Below are positions 9,376-17,415 of a DNA stretch of 64,000 bases, piece by piece. This DNA comes from Gammaproteobacteria bacterium (lineage in GTDB: Bacteria > Pseudomonadota > Gammaproteobacteria > Ga0077536). The stretch is taken from NCBI GenBank assembly GCA_016191285.1, contig JACPPA010000002.1:62001-126000 (forward strand). The letters are read 5' to 3'. Both the position numbers and the translations under genes were made by a program. The notes below the pieces were generated by a model, which saw nothing but the letters and a program-made list of their open reading frames with translations, made no database searches and was not told where the DNA came from. Within the stretch, counting starts at the first letter, position 1. Each line of letters opens with the position of its first letter.

Positions 9376-10251
9376 ATGAATAGAAAAGGTCTCATTCTCG
9401 CTGGCGGCTCCGGCACGCGGCTGTATCCAATCACGCTCGCCGTCAGCAAACAATTGCTGCCGGTGTACGACAAGCCGATGATCTATTATCCGCTCAGCAC
9501 GCTGATGCTCGCCGGGATTCGTGACATCTTGTTGATTTCCACGCCGCGCGATCTCCCACAGTTTGAAGCGCTATTGGGTGATGGACGACATTGGGGTTGC
9601 AATATTCAGTACGCGCCGCAGCCGAGCCCCGATGGTCTTGCGCAGGCCTTTATCATCGGTGAGCGCTTCATCGGTGACGCGCCGGTCTGCCTGGTGCTCG
9701 GTGATAATTTGTTCTATGCACATGGTTTCTCCGCCCAACTGCAACGCGCGGCGGCGCGTGAGAATGGCGCGACGGTGTTCGGCTACTACGTTAGCGATCC
9801 TGAACGCTACGGCGTGGTGAACTTCGATGTTAATGGCAATGCCCTGGATATCGAGGAAAAGCCGCTCAAGCCAAAATCCAACTATGCCGTCACTGGTCTC
9901 TACTTCTACGACAATGGCGTGGTCGACATCGCGAGAGGGATGAAGCCCTCGCCGCGCGGCGAACTTGAAATTACGGACGTGAATAAAGCGTATCTTGCGC
10001 GCAGCGAGCTCAAGGTTGAAATCCTGAGTCGCGGCGCCGCATGGCTCGACACGGGTACCCATGACTCGCTAGTGGACGCGACCGAATTCGTCCGCGTGGT
10101 GGAGAGTCGTCAGGGTTTGAAAATTTCGTGCCCGGAGGAAATTGCCTACCGCATGGGCTTTATTGATCGCGCGCAGCTTGAGCGATTGGCCGCACCGTTG
10201 CTGAAGAACGCGTATGGGCAATATCTGATGAATCTCTTAACGCATGACTAA
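9376..10251 (+). CDS. rfbA: Glucose-1-phosphate thymidylyltransferase
   Basis: First step of dTDP-rhamnose synthesis: dTTP + glucose-1-phosphate to dTDP-glucose + pyrophosphate. Nucleotidyltransferase signature [11 protein letters not shown] at residues 9-19, then [26 protein letters not shown] and [20 protein letters not shown]. 291 residues, the standard length of RfbA/RmlA. The last 8 bases overlap the start of rfbC, indicating coupled translation. Sequence appears intact with all expected motifs. Soluble, tetrameric in characterised homologues. Confidence 0.97.
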   Translation: MNRKGLILAGGSGTRLYPITLAVSKQLLPVYDKPMIYYPLSTLMLAGIRDILLISTPRDLPQFEALLGDGRHWGCNIQYAPQPSPDGLAQAFIIGERFIGDAPVCLVLGDNLFYAHGFSAQLQRAAARENGATVFGYYVSDPERYGVVNFDVNGNALDIEEKPLKPKSNYAVTGLYFYDNGVVDIARGMKPSPRGELEITDVNKAYLARSELKVEILSRGAAWLDTGTHDSLVDATEFVRVVESRQGLKISCPEEIAYRMGFIDRAQLERLAAPLLKNAYGQYLMNLLTHD

Positions 10252-10876
10252 GTTTGATGGGATCTCCGGCGCGAGCATTCTCGAAACCCACGAGACGCCA
10301 CAAGGCACACGGGCCGCCTATTTAGATATTCCTGGATTAGTCCTTATTTGTCCGCGCATTTTTGGTGACGCGCGTGGGTTTTTCATGGAGACCTGGAACG
10401 TCGAACGCTATGACAGTCTTGGTGTGCGCGTGCAATTTCTACAAGACAATCTGTCGTATTCAGCGCGTGGCGTGCTGCGCGGCCTGCATTTTCAAGAGCC
10501 GGGCGCGCAAACGAAGCTGGTCAGTGTGGTTCATGGCGAAGTTTTCGACGTGGTGGTGGATGTGCGCCGTGGCTCGCCGACCTTTGGCCGTTGGGCGGGA
10601 GCAATCTTGAGCGGCGACAATCGCCGACAGTTCTATATTCCATGCGGTTTTGCCCACGGGTTTTGCGTGTTAAGCGAAACCGCCTATTTCAGCTACAAAT
10701 GCGATGCGTATTACGCGCCAGCGCATGAACGCACTATCGCGTGGTCCGATCCCGATATCGGGATTCAATGGCCGGAGATAGGGACGCCAAGCCTGTCGCA
10801 GAAAGATCTTCAGGGTCAGCGTCTTCGCGACTTCAATCCCGACTCATTGCCGGTCTACACCACACCAACGTCCTAA
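10244..10876 (+). CDS. rfbC: dTDP-4-dehydrorhamnose 3,5-epimerase
   Basis: Third step of the rhamnose pathway, double epimerisation of the 4-keto sugar. Cupin fold. Characteristic [19 protein letters not shown] with the catalytic His, [19 protein letters not shown], and [24 protein letters not shown]. 210 residues, slightly longer than the usual ~180 because of about 25 extra residues before the canonical beginning ([22 protein letters not shown]). Part of it (10441-10593) is duplicated at 17667-17819. The original junction TAACGTG with an rfbD start codon is still visible directly after its stop. Confidence 0.96.
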   Translation: MTKFDGISGASILETHETPQGTRAAYLDIPGLVLICPRIFGDARGFFMETWNVERYDSLGVRVQFLQDNLSYSARGVLRGLHFQEPGAQTKLVSVVHGEVFDVVVDVRRGSPTFGRWAGAILSGDNRRQFYIPCGFAHGFCVLSETAYFSYKCDAYYAPAHERTIAWSDPDIGIQWPEIGTPSLSQKDLQGQRLRDFNPDSLPVYTTPTS

Positions 10877-10877
10877 C

Positions 10878-11336
10878 GTGATGCGGCCAACACTGTCAAA
10901 ACCATTCTCAAATTGGCGGCCACGCGAGATGAAATAAAAATCGTCGCCGACCAAACCCGGTGCCCCGACGTGGAGTCGGGTGATTGCGGAGGCGACTACA
11001 TTAGTGCTCGGTGGCTTAAACTTCGTGCAGGCTGAGAACGCTCTCAGGGACGTTTCGGAGACGTATCATTTGACTGCCGATGGGGCCACGAATTGGTGTG
11101 AATTCGCGCGCGAAATTGTCGCGCTGGGTCAAATCCACCGACTTCTGCTGAACAAGGTTGCGACGATCAGTGCGACGACTACAGCGGCGTATGGCGCGCC
11201 CGCCCCACGCCCCGCCAACTCGCGACTGGACAATAGTAAACTCGCGCGGATGTTTGGGATCCGCATTCCGAACTGGCGGGTCAGCGCTGCGCAATTCATT
11301 GCTGGACTTGGAGGGAGAGCTTCTATCGACGATTGA
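10878..11336 (+). pseudogene. Decayed second copy of rfbD (internal deletion and frameshift)
   Basis: Directly after rfbC, TAACGTG is followed by codons resembling the first five of intact rfbD (ATGCGGCCAACACTG against ACGCGACCCACTTTG). The sequence then jumps to a copy of the rfbD 3' part starting GTCAAAACCATTCTC, equivalent to 13159 onward, so roughly 465 bases are missing. A one-base gain in the GACCAAA..GACGTGG segment (near 10955) breaks the frame again. The tail from 10980 still reads 118 residues of an RfbD C-terminus (YHLTADGATNW, PRPANS, IPNWR). By eye the tail is about 80% identical to the intact gene, so it is an old duplicate or a foreign allele, not a recent copy. It is not expected to work. 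Confidence 0.88.
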
Positions 11337-11374
11337 GAGGACCTCCCGGCGGCCCACCGCAAAGCGATCCGCGT

Positions 11375-11404
11375 ATGGCGCCATTTTGGCGTCAGTGCTA
11401 TGAT
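11375..11404 (+). promoter_or_regulatory. Possible promoter/operator of the DUF1778-GNAT toxin-antitoxin pair
   Basis: A perfect 10-base palindrome ATGGCGCCAT (11375-11384) lies just upstream of a -10-like TATGAT (11399-11404), some 30 bases before the antitoxin start. No good -35 was found. Such antitoxins usually repress their own promoter, which fits, but this is an inference from position. Confidence 0.35.
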
Positions 11405-11432
11405 TTCCTTATCGACTTTATCGACGCTAACC

Positions 11433-11744
11433 ATGAAATCTGATGCCACAAAACAAGAGCGAATCGGAGCGCGAGTACCGCGTAACGTCTATGACACACT
11501 CAGTCGCGCCGCGGAATTAACTGGCGCCACCGTTAATCAGTTTTTGGTCCAATCGGCGCTCAAAGAAGCCCAAGCGGTTTTTGAACGCGAACAGACCATC
11601 CATCTGTCGCGAAGGGACTGCGAATTCCTACTCGATTTATTAGCAAATCCGCCGAAGATCAACTCCCGGTTAGCGGTAGCAACTCGACGCTATCGCAAAG
11701 CGAAACTCGCCAATGCAAATAATGTCTTTGACTGGCGACCATAA
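11433..11744 (+). CDS. DUF1778-type antitoxin (TacA-like, ribbon-helix-helix)
   Basis: Antitoxin partner of the GNAT toxin that follows. N-terminal ribbon-helix-helix region (ERIGARVPRNVYDTLSRAAELTGATVNQFLVQSAL) for DNA binding, then a C-terminal arm (HLSRRDCEFLLDLLANPP) of the kind that wraps and blocks the acetyltransferase. About 103 residues from the ATG at 11433 (MKSDATKQ), chosen because earlier ATG at 11400 would add an unusual Ser/Thr/Leu stretch. It overlaps the toxin gene by about 30 bases. Lies inside the rfb gene set, an accessory insertion. Confidence 0.88.
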   Translation: MKSDATKQERIGARVPRNVYDTLSRAAELTGATVNQFLVQSALKEAQAVFEREQTIHLSRRDCEFLLDLLANPPKINSRLAVATRRYRKAKLANANNVFDWRP

Positions 11745-12186
11745 TCGAAGGAGCTTTGATTGTGGTCGAGAGGAACTGAATTTATGGCTACGGAACATTG
11801 CAAAACAGCATCAGGAAAAAGGACTGTCTAAAACGTTTGTCGCGAACTTGGAAGAAGATCCTGCCCGCATCTGCGGTTACTACGCGCTGACACTCGCGGA
11901 AGTCGAGACTACCGCACTCCCTACGTCGCGTAGGAAAAAATTGCCGCGAGTGATCCCAGGTGTTCGCCTTGGACGATTGGCCATAGATCGGGACTTCCAG
12001 GGAAGACATCTGGGAGAATTGCTGCTTATGGACTCGATAGTCAGGGTCGGACGGATCAGAGAGCATGCGGGTGTCGTCGGTTTGTTCGTCGACGCGCTCG
12101 ACGAATCAGCAGCGAATTTCTATCGCCGCTACGGCTTTGAGGCCTTTCCGGATGATCACCTTAAGTTGTTCCTCGCCGTGCGCTGA
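11713..12186 (+). CDS. GNAT-type toxin of a TacAT-like toxin-antitoxin system
   Basis: Acetyltransferase toxin; characterised TacT/AtaT relatives acetylate the amino group of charged tRNAs and stop translation. Residues seen: FDCGREELNLWLRNIAKQ at the beginning, GYYALTLAEVE, the acetyl-CoA P-loop region VRLGRLAIDRDFQGRHLGE (the expected R-x2-Q-G-x-x-G pattern is present as DRDFQGRHLG), FVDALDESAANFYRRYGFEAFP near the C-terminus. 157 residues, usual length. Start could be ATG 11713 or 11722. No obvious inactivating change. tRNA target is not predictable here. Confidence 0.87.
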   Translation: MQIMSLTGDHNRRSFDCGREELNLWLRNIAKQHQEKGLSKTFVANLEEDPARICGYYALTLAEVETTALPTSRRKKLPRVIPGVRLGRLAIDRDFQGRHLGELLLMDSIVRVGRIREHAGVVGLFVDALDESAANFYRRYGFEAFPDDHLKLFLAVR

Positions 12187-12230
12187 AGACACACGGGTAA
12201 GGGCGGAGAAGAAGCCGGCAGCGCGAGCGG

Positions 12231-12320
12231 TGGCCCTGTCATCGCCCAGGCAAACAGGCCAAGCGCTATCAGGTCGAAGAGGCTCGTGAATTGCTGGAAC
12301 GTGCAGGGGTCAAGCCATGA
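12231..12320 (+). pseudogene. 3' remnant of a HicA-type toxin gene
   Basis: Only the last about 29 codons remain in frame: HRPG-KQAKRYQ followed by ARELLERAGVKP and a stop that overlaps the HicB start (ATGA). This resembles the C-terminal end of HicA-family toxins (a HRPHPG-K-x-x-KRYQ type end). The dsRNA-binding core with its catalytic His is absent, so no toxin is made. Upstream sequence back to the GNAT stop (12187-12230) shows no recognisable continuation. The call rests on a short segment, so it is moderate. Confidence 0.55.
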
Positions 12321-12649
12321 ACACCATGAACCACAAAGGTTACACTGCCCGGGTCGAGTTCGACGAGCACGACTGCGTCTTTGTTGGCCGCGTGCTTGGG
12401 CTGCACACTATGATCGGCTTTCAGGGTGAAACAGTGAAAGGATTGCGCACTGCGTTCGTGATAGCCATCGAAGAGTTTTTGCGCGACTGTAAGGAGCAAG
12501 GAGTCCGGCCGGAGAAGTCTGCATCCGGCAAGCTTATGCTACGAGTACCCCCGGAGGTGCACGGTGCCGCTTTAGTCGCGGCGCAGGCAGCGGGCAAGAG
12601 CCTGAACCAATGGGCCACCGAGGTACTCGAAGAAGCCACTCACGGTTAA
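12317..12649 (+). CDS. hicB: HicB-family antitoxin (orphan)
   Basis: 110 residues. N-terminal partial RNase-H-like HicB domain (YTARVEFDEHDCVFVGRVLGL; GFQGETVKGLRTAFVIAIEEFL) and C-terminal ribbon-helix-helix segment (KLMLRVPPEVHGAALVAAQAAGKSLNQWATEVLEEA). In intact loci HicB neutralises HicA and represses the operon. Here the toxin is truncated to its last codons, so this antitoxin is an orphan; it could be kept as a regulator or as an anti-addiction factor against a HicA elsewhere, which is speculation. Start ATG at 12317 overlaps the toxin stop. Confidence 0.88.
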   Translation: MNTMNHKGYTARVEFDEHDCVFVGRVLGLHTMIGFQGETVKGLRTAFVIAIEEFLRDCKEQGVRPEKSASGKLMLRVPPEVHGAALVAAQAAGKSLNQWATEVLEEATHG

Positions 12650-12675
12650 GCGCAACAGCCATCTATCGATCTAAC

Positions 12676-13581
12676 GTGACGCGACCCACTTTGCTTTTGT
12701 TCGGTGCGAACGGCCAGCTCGGATCCGAACTGGCGCGCACATTAACGCTGGTGGGCGAGGTTACGCCGCTCACGCGCGATGGCTGCGATATCGTTGATGT
12801 CGATGCAATCGGACGCGTAATCGCGAACGTTAAGCCACAGCTTGTGATTAACGCGACAGCGTATACCGCAGTCGACAAGGCAGAGTCGGAACCCGAGGCG
12901 GCGCGCCTTGCCAATGAAATTGCGCCCGGCGTAATGGCGCGCGCGGCAAATAAAATCGGCGCGGGATTAGTTCACTATTCCACGGATTATGTGTTCGACG
13001 GCAGATCGGAAGATCCCTACCGCGAAGATGATCCCGTGGCGCCGCAGAGTGTGTATGGACGTACTAAACTTGCCGGCGAAGTCGCCATTCGCGAGTCGGG
13101 TTGCGCCCATTTAATTTTCCGCACCTCATGGGTCTATGGGCAGCAGGGTAGTAATTTCGTCAAGACTATTCTGCGGTTAGCATCCACACGCGACGAGTTA
13201 AAAATTGTCGCCGACCAAAAGGGTGCGCCGACGTGGAGTCGTGTGATCGCCGATACCACCACGCTAGTGCTCGATAGTCTTAATATTGAGCAGCGTACCA
13301 ACTGGCTAAGCGAGGTATCCGGAACCTATCATTTGACCGCAGATGGCGCGACAAATTGGTTTGAATTCGCCCGCGAAATTATTGCACTGGGCCAAAGGCA
13401 CAGACTGCTGTCGAATAAGGTTGCGACGATCCGTGCGACGACTACCGCCGCGTATGGCGCCCCTGCACCGCGCCCCGCGAATTCATACCTCGATAACGAA
13501 AAGCTCGCGCGAACGTTCGGGATCCGAATTCCGAACTGGCGAGTGAGTGCGGCGCAGTTCATTGCGGGGCTTGGTTCGTAG
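12676..13581 (+). CDS. rfbD: dTDP-4-dehydrorhamnose reductase
   Basis: Last step of dTDP-L-rhamnose synthesis. NADPH-binding GANGQLGSELA at residues 9-19, INATAYTAVDKAESEP, HYSTDYVFDG, catalytic YGRTKLAGE (Tyr-x3-Lys), FRTSWVYG and C-terminal YHLTADGATNW. 301 residues from GTG 12676, which sits in a TCTAACGTGACG context matching the rfbC-rfbD junction at 10874. In-frame sequence back to 12610 is hicB in another frame and not part of this gene. Full-length and apparently functional; it is separated from rfbC by the decayed copy and two TA modules. Confidence 0.95.
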   Translation: MTRPTLLLFGANGQLGSELARTLTLVGEVTPLTRDGCDIVDVDAIGRVIANVKPQLVINATAYTAVDKAESEPEAARLANEIAPGVMARAANKIGAGLVHYSTDYVFDGRSEDPYREDDPVAPQSVYGRTKLAGEVAIRESGCAHLIFRTSWVYGQQGSNFVKTILRLASTRDELKIVADQKGAPTWSRVIADTTTLVLDSLNIEQRTNWLSEVSGTYHLTADGATNWFEFAREIIALGQRHRLLSNKVATIRATTTAAYGAPAPRPANSYLDNEKLARTFGIRIPNWRVSAAQFIAGLGS

Positions 13582-13694
13582 TGCTTCTATCAACGGTTGA
13601 TATCGCGTTCCTCCGCATCGCCACACACGATCCGTATTGACTATCGTATGATTACAAGAGACGCCAACGAAGGATCCCCATACAAGGCGACGCA

Positions 13695-14765
13695 ATGAAA
13701 AAATGTAAGCGATGCTTGCTACCGGCCACTGTTCCGGGCGCCGAAATCGATGCGGCTGGAGTATGCAAACTCTGTCGAGAATTTTCGCCGGATATGCTGC
13801 GTAGTGAGGATGCGGATCGTGCGCAATACGAGCAAGACTTAGAAGCGGCCTTGGTCGCGTGCCGCGGCCAGGGGCAGTACGACGTGTTGGTCCCCTTCAG
13901 TGGCGGCAAGGACAGCGCCTTACTTCTTTATAAACTCGTCGTTGAAAAAAGCTTGCGGGTGCTGGCGTTCACGGTTGATGTGAACATTCCGGATGTGGCA
14001 TGGAAGAATATTAAACGAACGATTGCCAAACTGGGCTGCGACCACCTGACCTACGCACCGCCTGCTGAATTCTATCGCAAGCTGTTTCGCTATTTACTGT
14101 GCAATCAGGAAGCGCGCGGCGCGGTGTACACCGTTTCCTACGTTTATGCGCCGTTATTCGAAGGGGATGCCATCAAGGTTGCGCTCGAGAAGAATATCCC
14201 GTTGGTCATGGCGGGCTATTCGCCCGGGCAGCCCGAGCCGGAGCGAATGCTGTATGAGTTTTCGCGAAAATTAATTGAGCACACGGATTGGACGCCACCG
14301 GGATTGGTGGAGAGCGGTCAATTTAGCGCGGCCGAGCTTAGTCGATTCTTTAATCCCGCGAATTATCCGGTCGCGACCCAATTCCCGCGCTACCTCGCCC
14401 CGTTCCACGCGTGGCCCTATAACCAAGATGAGGCGATTAAAATCGTGGTCGACAAGGGCCTCATTGAAACCTCGCGCAATGCGAGCCCAGTCTTTAGCAA
14501 TTATCCGATTAACTGGCTGTTGATGTATTCGGATCTCAAGCATTTTGGTTACAACCCCTACGCACCGGAATTTGCCACCTTGATTCGTGAGGGCAAGGCC
14601 AAACTTTCCGAGTGGCGCCTCATGGCGCCTATCGTCGATTTGATGATTCGTAAACGTTGGTTCCTTGGCCGCCACACCACCGAGCATCTCAAATGGTTGG
14701 ACATGACCAGTGACGATTTGCGAATCAACCTGCCGCGCGGTGCTTATGATCCCATTGTTACCTAA
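13695..14765 (+). CDS. PP-loop ATPase, N-acetyl-sugar-amidotransferase-like (WbpG/PseA relative)
   Basis: N-terminal four-Cys zinc-ribbon-like motif (CKRC at residues 4-7, CKLC at about 24-27), then the ATP pyrophosphatase loop PFSGGKDSALLLYKL near residue 68. This arrangement occurs in N-acetyl sugar amidotransferases (WbpG/PseA, TIGR03573 type), which use ammonia from a HisH-like glutaminase and HisF-like partner. No such partners lie in this window. The remaining sequence (GYSPGQPEPERM, FPRYLAPFHAWPYNQDEAI, NASPVFSNYPINWLLMYSDL) is characteristic but I cannot assign a substrate. 356 residues. Only 25 bases separate it from the acyl-ligase gene, so the two are likely one operon and may act on one product. 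Confidence 0.7.
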   Translation: MKKCKRCLLPATVPGAEIDAAGVCKLCREFSPDMLRSEDADRAQYEQDLEAALVACRGQGQYDVLVPFSGGKDSALLLYKLVVEKSLRVLAFTVDVNIPDVAWKNIKRTIAKLGCDHLTYAPPAEFYRKLFRYLLCNQEARGAVYTVSYVYAPLFEGDAIKVALEKNIPLVMAGYSPGQPEPERMLYEFSRKLIEHTDWTPPGLVESGQFSAAELSRFFNPANYPVATQFPRYLAPFHAWPYNQDEAIKIVVDKGLIETSRNASPVFSNYPINWLLMYSDLKHFGYNPYAPEFATLIREGKAKLSEWRLMAPIVDLMIRKRWFLGRHTTEHLKWLDMTSDDLRINLPRGAYDPIVT

Positions 14766-14790
14766 TCCTCGCGACTGAGGCGCAACAGTA

Positions 14791-16590
14791 GTGACCGCGG
14801 CGCCGACGCTTTTGGTTGACTATTATTTGCGCCGCGCAGAACAGGCGCCCGAAAGCGTGGCTTTTTACTCGCATAAGGATGCCACGTGGACGCCAACCTC
14901 GTGGGGTCAGTTTGTGACCGAGGCGCGCGTACTCGCCGCAGGGCTTGCTGACCTTGGACTTAAGCCCAATGACCGGCTCGGCATCATGGCGCCGACGGGG
15001 CAAGCGTGGGAGTCTTTTCAACTTGCGGGCTTGTTGCTCGGCGCCGCCATTGTGGGATTGGACGCGCACGATCAACCGGAGCGCTTATTGTCGATTGCGA
15101 ACGCTAGCGGACTTGCGGGTCTAGTCATCGGTCACGCTGAATTACTTGCACGCCTTAACCCTGCGCAGATTCCTACGCTGCGATTCGTGGCGGTGATTAC
15201 TAAATCTGCGCCGCCGCCAGAACTAAAACTGCCATGGGCGATCATGGAGCAGTTACTCGCGAAGAACCCACCACGCAAACAGATCGAGCCGCCATCACCT
15301 GCAACGTTGGCGACCATAGTATTCACCTCCGGCAGCACCGGCGCGCCGAAGGGGATTGGGTATACTCATGCGCAAGTCTGTCTTGCGGTGGAAAGCATTC
15401 TGGAAGCCTTCCTCGAAATTACCCCGCAAGATCGCCTGGTTTGCTGGCTGCCGCTTTCGAATCTGTTTCAGCGGATGCTCAACTTCTGCGCGGCGGGTCG
15501 TGGCGCGCAAACGTATTTCGTCGCCGATCCCCGCACCATTATTTCGCATCTACCCACGATCAAGCCGAATGTCTTTATTGCCGTGCCGCGCTTTTTCGAG
15601 AAACTTAACGAAGGCATTGATCAACGTTTGGCGCGGCAGTCCGCGTTCGCGCGTGGGATGGTCGCCGCAGCTTTGCGAATTGGCAATGCGGTAGCGCGGC
15701 GCCAAAGAGATGGGCGTCCAATCAGTGGTGTATTGAGGGCCGCCTATCGACTCGCCGATACCCTGGTCTTGAACAAACTACGCGCCGTGATGGGCGGCGA
15801 GGTGCGTTTTATGGTAAGCGGCTCGGCAGCGTTTCCGCGCTGGCTCTTGGAGCGTTTTCACGCGATGGGTTTGCTCGTGCTTGAGGCTTATGGCCTTAGC
15901 GAAAACGTAGTTCCGGTGGCGATTAATCGCGTAAGCGCCTATCGGTTTGGCTCAGTCGGGCGTGTGCTTCGCGCCAACCAGGTGAAAATTGGGAGCGAAG
16001 GGGAGGTATTGGTCAAAGGCGGCGGCGTGTTCGGAGGATATCTCACAAGTGAATCAGGAGCGTCGATAGATCAGGAAGGTTATCTGGCAACCGGCGACCA
16101 AGGCGTGATCGATGGCGATGGATATTTGCACTTGGTCGGTCGCATTTCTGAGATTTTCAAAACTTCGACGGGGCGAAAGATCGCACCGATTGGGATTGAA
16201 TCGAAGCTAAAGCGAATCGCGGGCATCGACCAGGCTGTCGTCGTCGGTGCAGGCAGAAAAGCCGTGGGTGCACTCATAACCCTCACGCCGGGAACTATCA
16301 CCTCCCTCGCAGACGCGAACAGCTTTCAACAATTTGCGCGTCGCGTGGCGGATCAGGTCCCGGTGGTGCTCAGTGATGAGTCAGACTATATGCGACCCGC
16401 TGGCCTCGCGATCAGCAAACGCGCTTTCGCCATTGAATCCGGCGAACTCACGAGTAATCTCAAGCTGCGGCGTAAAGTCATTGAAGAGAATTATCGCGAG
16501 GAACTGGATAGTTTATTCGCGCGAGTGGAAGCGGCCGATTCGAGTTTCAATGAAATGGTAAACAGCGACGTGTGTATTCTCAATTGTTAG
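14791..16590 (+). CDS. AMP-dependent acyl-CoA synthetase-like enzyme (FadD/FAA1 type)
   Basis: Adenylate-forming ligase, predicted to activate a (long-chain) fatty acid to acyl-AMP and acyl-CoA. ATP-binding loop TIVFTSGSTGAPKGIGYTH at about residue 172; RFMVSGSAAFPRWLLE; adenine motif EAYGLSENV; GYLATGDQGVIDGDGYLHLVGR hinge; C-terminal catalytic Lys region TSNLKLRRKVI. About 600 residues, the length of eukaryote-like long-chain synthetases. Start is GTG at 14791 (a weak GAGG lies about 10 bases upstream). Located with a PP-loop ATPase and, beyond an insertion zone, an acyl-reductase-like SDR. Acyl chain preference unknown. Confidence 0.85.
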   Translation: MTAAPTLLVDYYLRRAEQAPESVAFYSHKDATWTPTSWGQFVTEARVLAAGLADLGLKPNDRLGIMAPTGQAWESFQLAGLLLGAAIVGLDAHDQPERLLSIANASGLAGLVIGHAELLARLNPAQIPTLRFVAVITKSAPPPELKLPWAIMEQLLAKNPPRKQIEPPSPATLATIVFTSGSTGAPKGIGYTHAQVCLAVESILEAFLEITPQDRLVCWLPLSNLFQRMLNFCAAGRGAQTYFVADPRTIISHLPTIKPNVFIAVPRFFEKLNEGIDQRLARQSAFARGMVAAALRIGNAVARRQRDGRPISGVLRAAYRLADTLVLNKLRAVMGGEVRFMVSGSAAFPRWLLERFHAMGLLVLEAYGLSENVVPVAINRVSAYRFGSVGRVLRANQVKIGSEGEVLVKGGGVFGGYLTSESGASIDQEGYLATGDQGVIDGDGYLHLVGRISEIFKTSTGRKIAPIGIESKLKRIAGIDQAVVVGAGRKAVGALITLTPGTITSLADANSFQQFARRVADQVPVVLSDESDYMRPAGLAISKRAFAIESGELTSNLKLRRKVIEENYREELDSLFARVEAADSSFNEMVNSDVCILNC

Positions 16591-16654
16591 CGGCGAAGTC
16601 AACGCCGCCTTGATCCACGTAGTAGTCGGGATCAAGGCGCGGCGTGAGGCATTT

Positions 16655-16765
16655 TTACCCTTCACCCCAACCCTCTCCCGCAAGGGGAGAGAGTGAAAGA
16701 CTGTTTCTTCAAGCGAGACCACTCGCCCCTTCTCTTGTAAGAGAGGGCGAGTGAGGGGGTGCGAT
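16655..16765. repeat. Dispersed inverted repeat, CCCTCTCCC family (two facing copies)
   Basis: In the 375-base gap after the ligase gene: CCCTTCACCCCAACCCTCTC, GCAAGGGGAGAGAG, a spacer, then CCCCTTCTCTTGTAAGAGAGGG and GAGTGAGGGGG. This is the same family as at 8.0 kb, in the same double arrangement. The remainder of the gap (16766-16950) shows no gene that I can support. Confidence 0.75.
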
Positions 16766-16964
16766 GCTCGGTCTCGCAGTAGGGCTTCGGTTAGGCATTG
16801 GACCCGAACATAGCGCTCGACATCTATACGTCTTGGACGTACAGTCTGCCGGGCGTTCACGTTTGTCGAAACACCGTTGTTCACTCGGCTCATTACCTAC
16901 CCAAAGAACGTGACGGAAAATATTCCAACACCCATGCTCCGCGCCATTCGCAGGGAGATCGAAC

Positions 16965-17243
16965 ATGAGTAGGAAAAAGACGCGCAGTATCGGTGCCGAA
17001 ATACTAGAAGGCATTCGTCAGCTCAAACGTGGTGAAACGGGTCGTGTAATAACGATTCCATCAGTTTCAGAAACACGCACCCGCGTCGGCCTAAGCCAGG
17101 CCGAGTTTGCCCGCCTGCTTGGTGTATCGGTACGCACGCTTCAAGAATGGGAGCAAGGACGCCGGGCACCCTCCGGGCCCGCCCGCACACTGCTAGCAAT
17201 TGCGCACAAGAATCCACGCGCCTTACTAGAGACCGCCATTTAA
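16965..17243 (+). CDS. HTH-type antitoxin/regulator (HigA/XRE-like), no partner toxin beside it
   Basis: 92-residue XRE-fold protein. HTH: RVGLSQAEFARLLGVSVRTLQEWEQGRRAPSGPA, preceded by an N-terminal segment like the antitoxins of RelE/HigB systems (ILEGIRQLKRGETGR). Good ribosome site GGGAGA six bases before ATG. No toxin gene flanks it. Its TAA stop (17241-17243) lies within the sequence ATTTAAC, which begins an attC-like half site, the usual arrangement in integron gene cassettes. A homologous antitoxin with its toxin occurs at 30.4-31.1 kb. Confidence 0.82.
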   Translation: MSRKKTRSIGAEILEGIRQLKRGETGRVITIPSVSETRTRVGLSQAEFARLLGVSVRTLQEWEQGRRAPSGPARTLLAIAHKNPRALLETAI

Positions 17244-17260
17244 CCATCATTCAAAGCGGT
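17238..17260 (+). other. Half of an attC site (left arm only)
   Basis: ATTTAAC (17238-17244) is a perfect RYYYAAC box and is followed by CATCATTCAAAGCGG, almost the same as the left arm of the complete attC site at 17878 (TTCATTCAAAGCGACGCCG). The expected right arm ending in GTTRRRY is missing; instead a truncated antitoxin fragment begins at about 17258. I read this as an attC broken by recombination. Confidence 0.45.
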
Positions 17261-17265
17261 GCAGC

Positions 17266-17415
17266 TTGTCAAAACTTGATCGCTATGAGCGGGAAATTTT
17301 AAGCGCCTTCGAAAAAGGAAGACTTAAGTCTGTCGCCACGAAGCGTGAGCTTGAAAAGCTAAAAGCAGCAGCTCGGGCTACCGCGATTAAGGGTCACCGG
17401 GTAAACAACCGTTGA
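17266..17415 (+). pseudogene. Truncated CopG/BrnA-type antitoxin fragment, copy 1
   Basis: 49 codons, TTG start without a ribosome site: SKLDRYEREILSAFEKG then a Lys/Glu/Ala-rich helix and ending GHRVNNR. It resembles the N-terminal part of CopG-type antitoxins (PF12441-like: a LDxxExxIL-SFExG motif and KDxRVNxR), whose ribbon-helix-helix DNA-binding part would follow but is cut off. A second copy (18663-18812) is about 70-75% identical in protein. Both copies run into the start of the same SDR reductase sequence. It is probably non-functional. Confidence 0.55.

Noticed and set aside
12269-12499. Minus-strand open frame opposite hicB
   Set aside because: Antisense to a recognisable HicB protein; no ribosome site or family.
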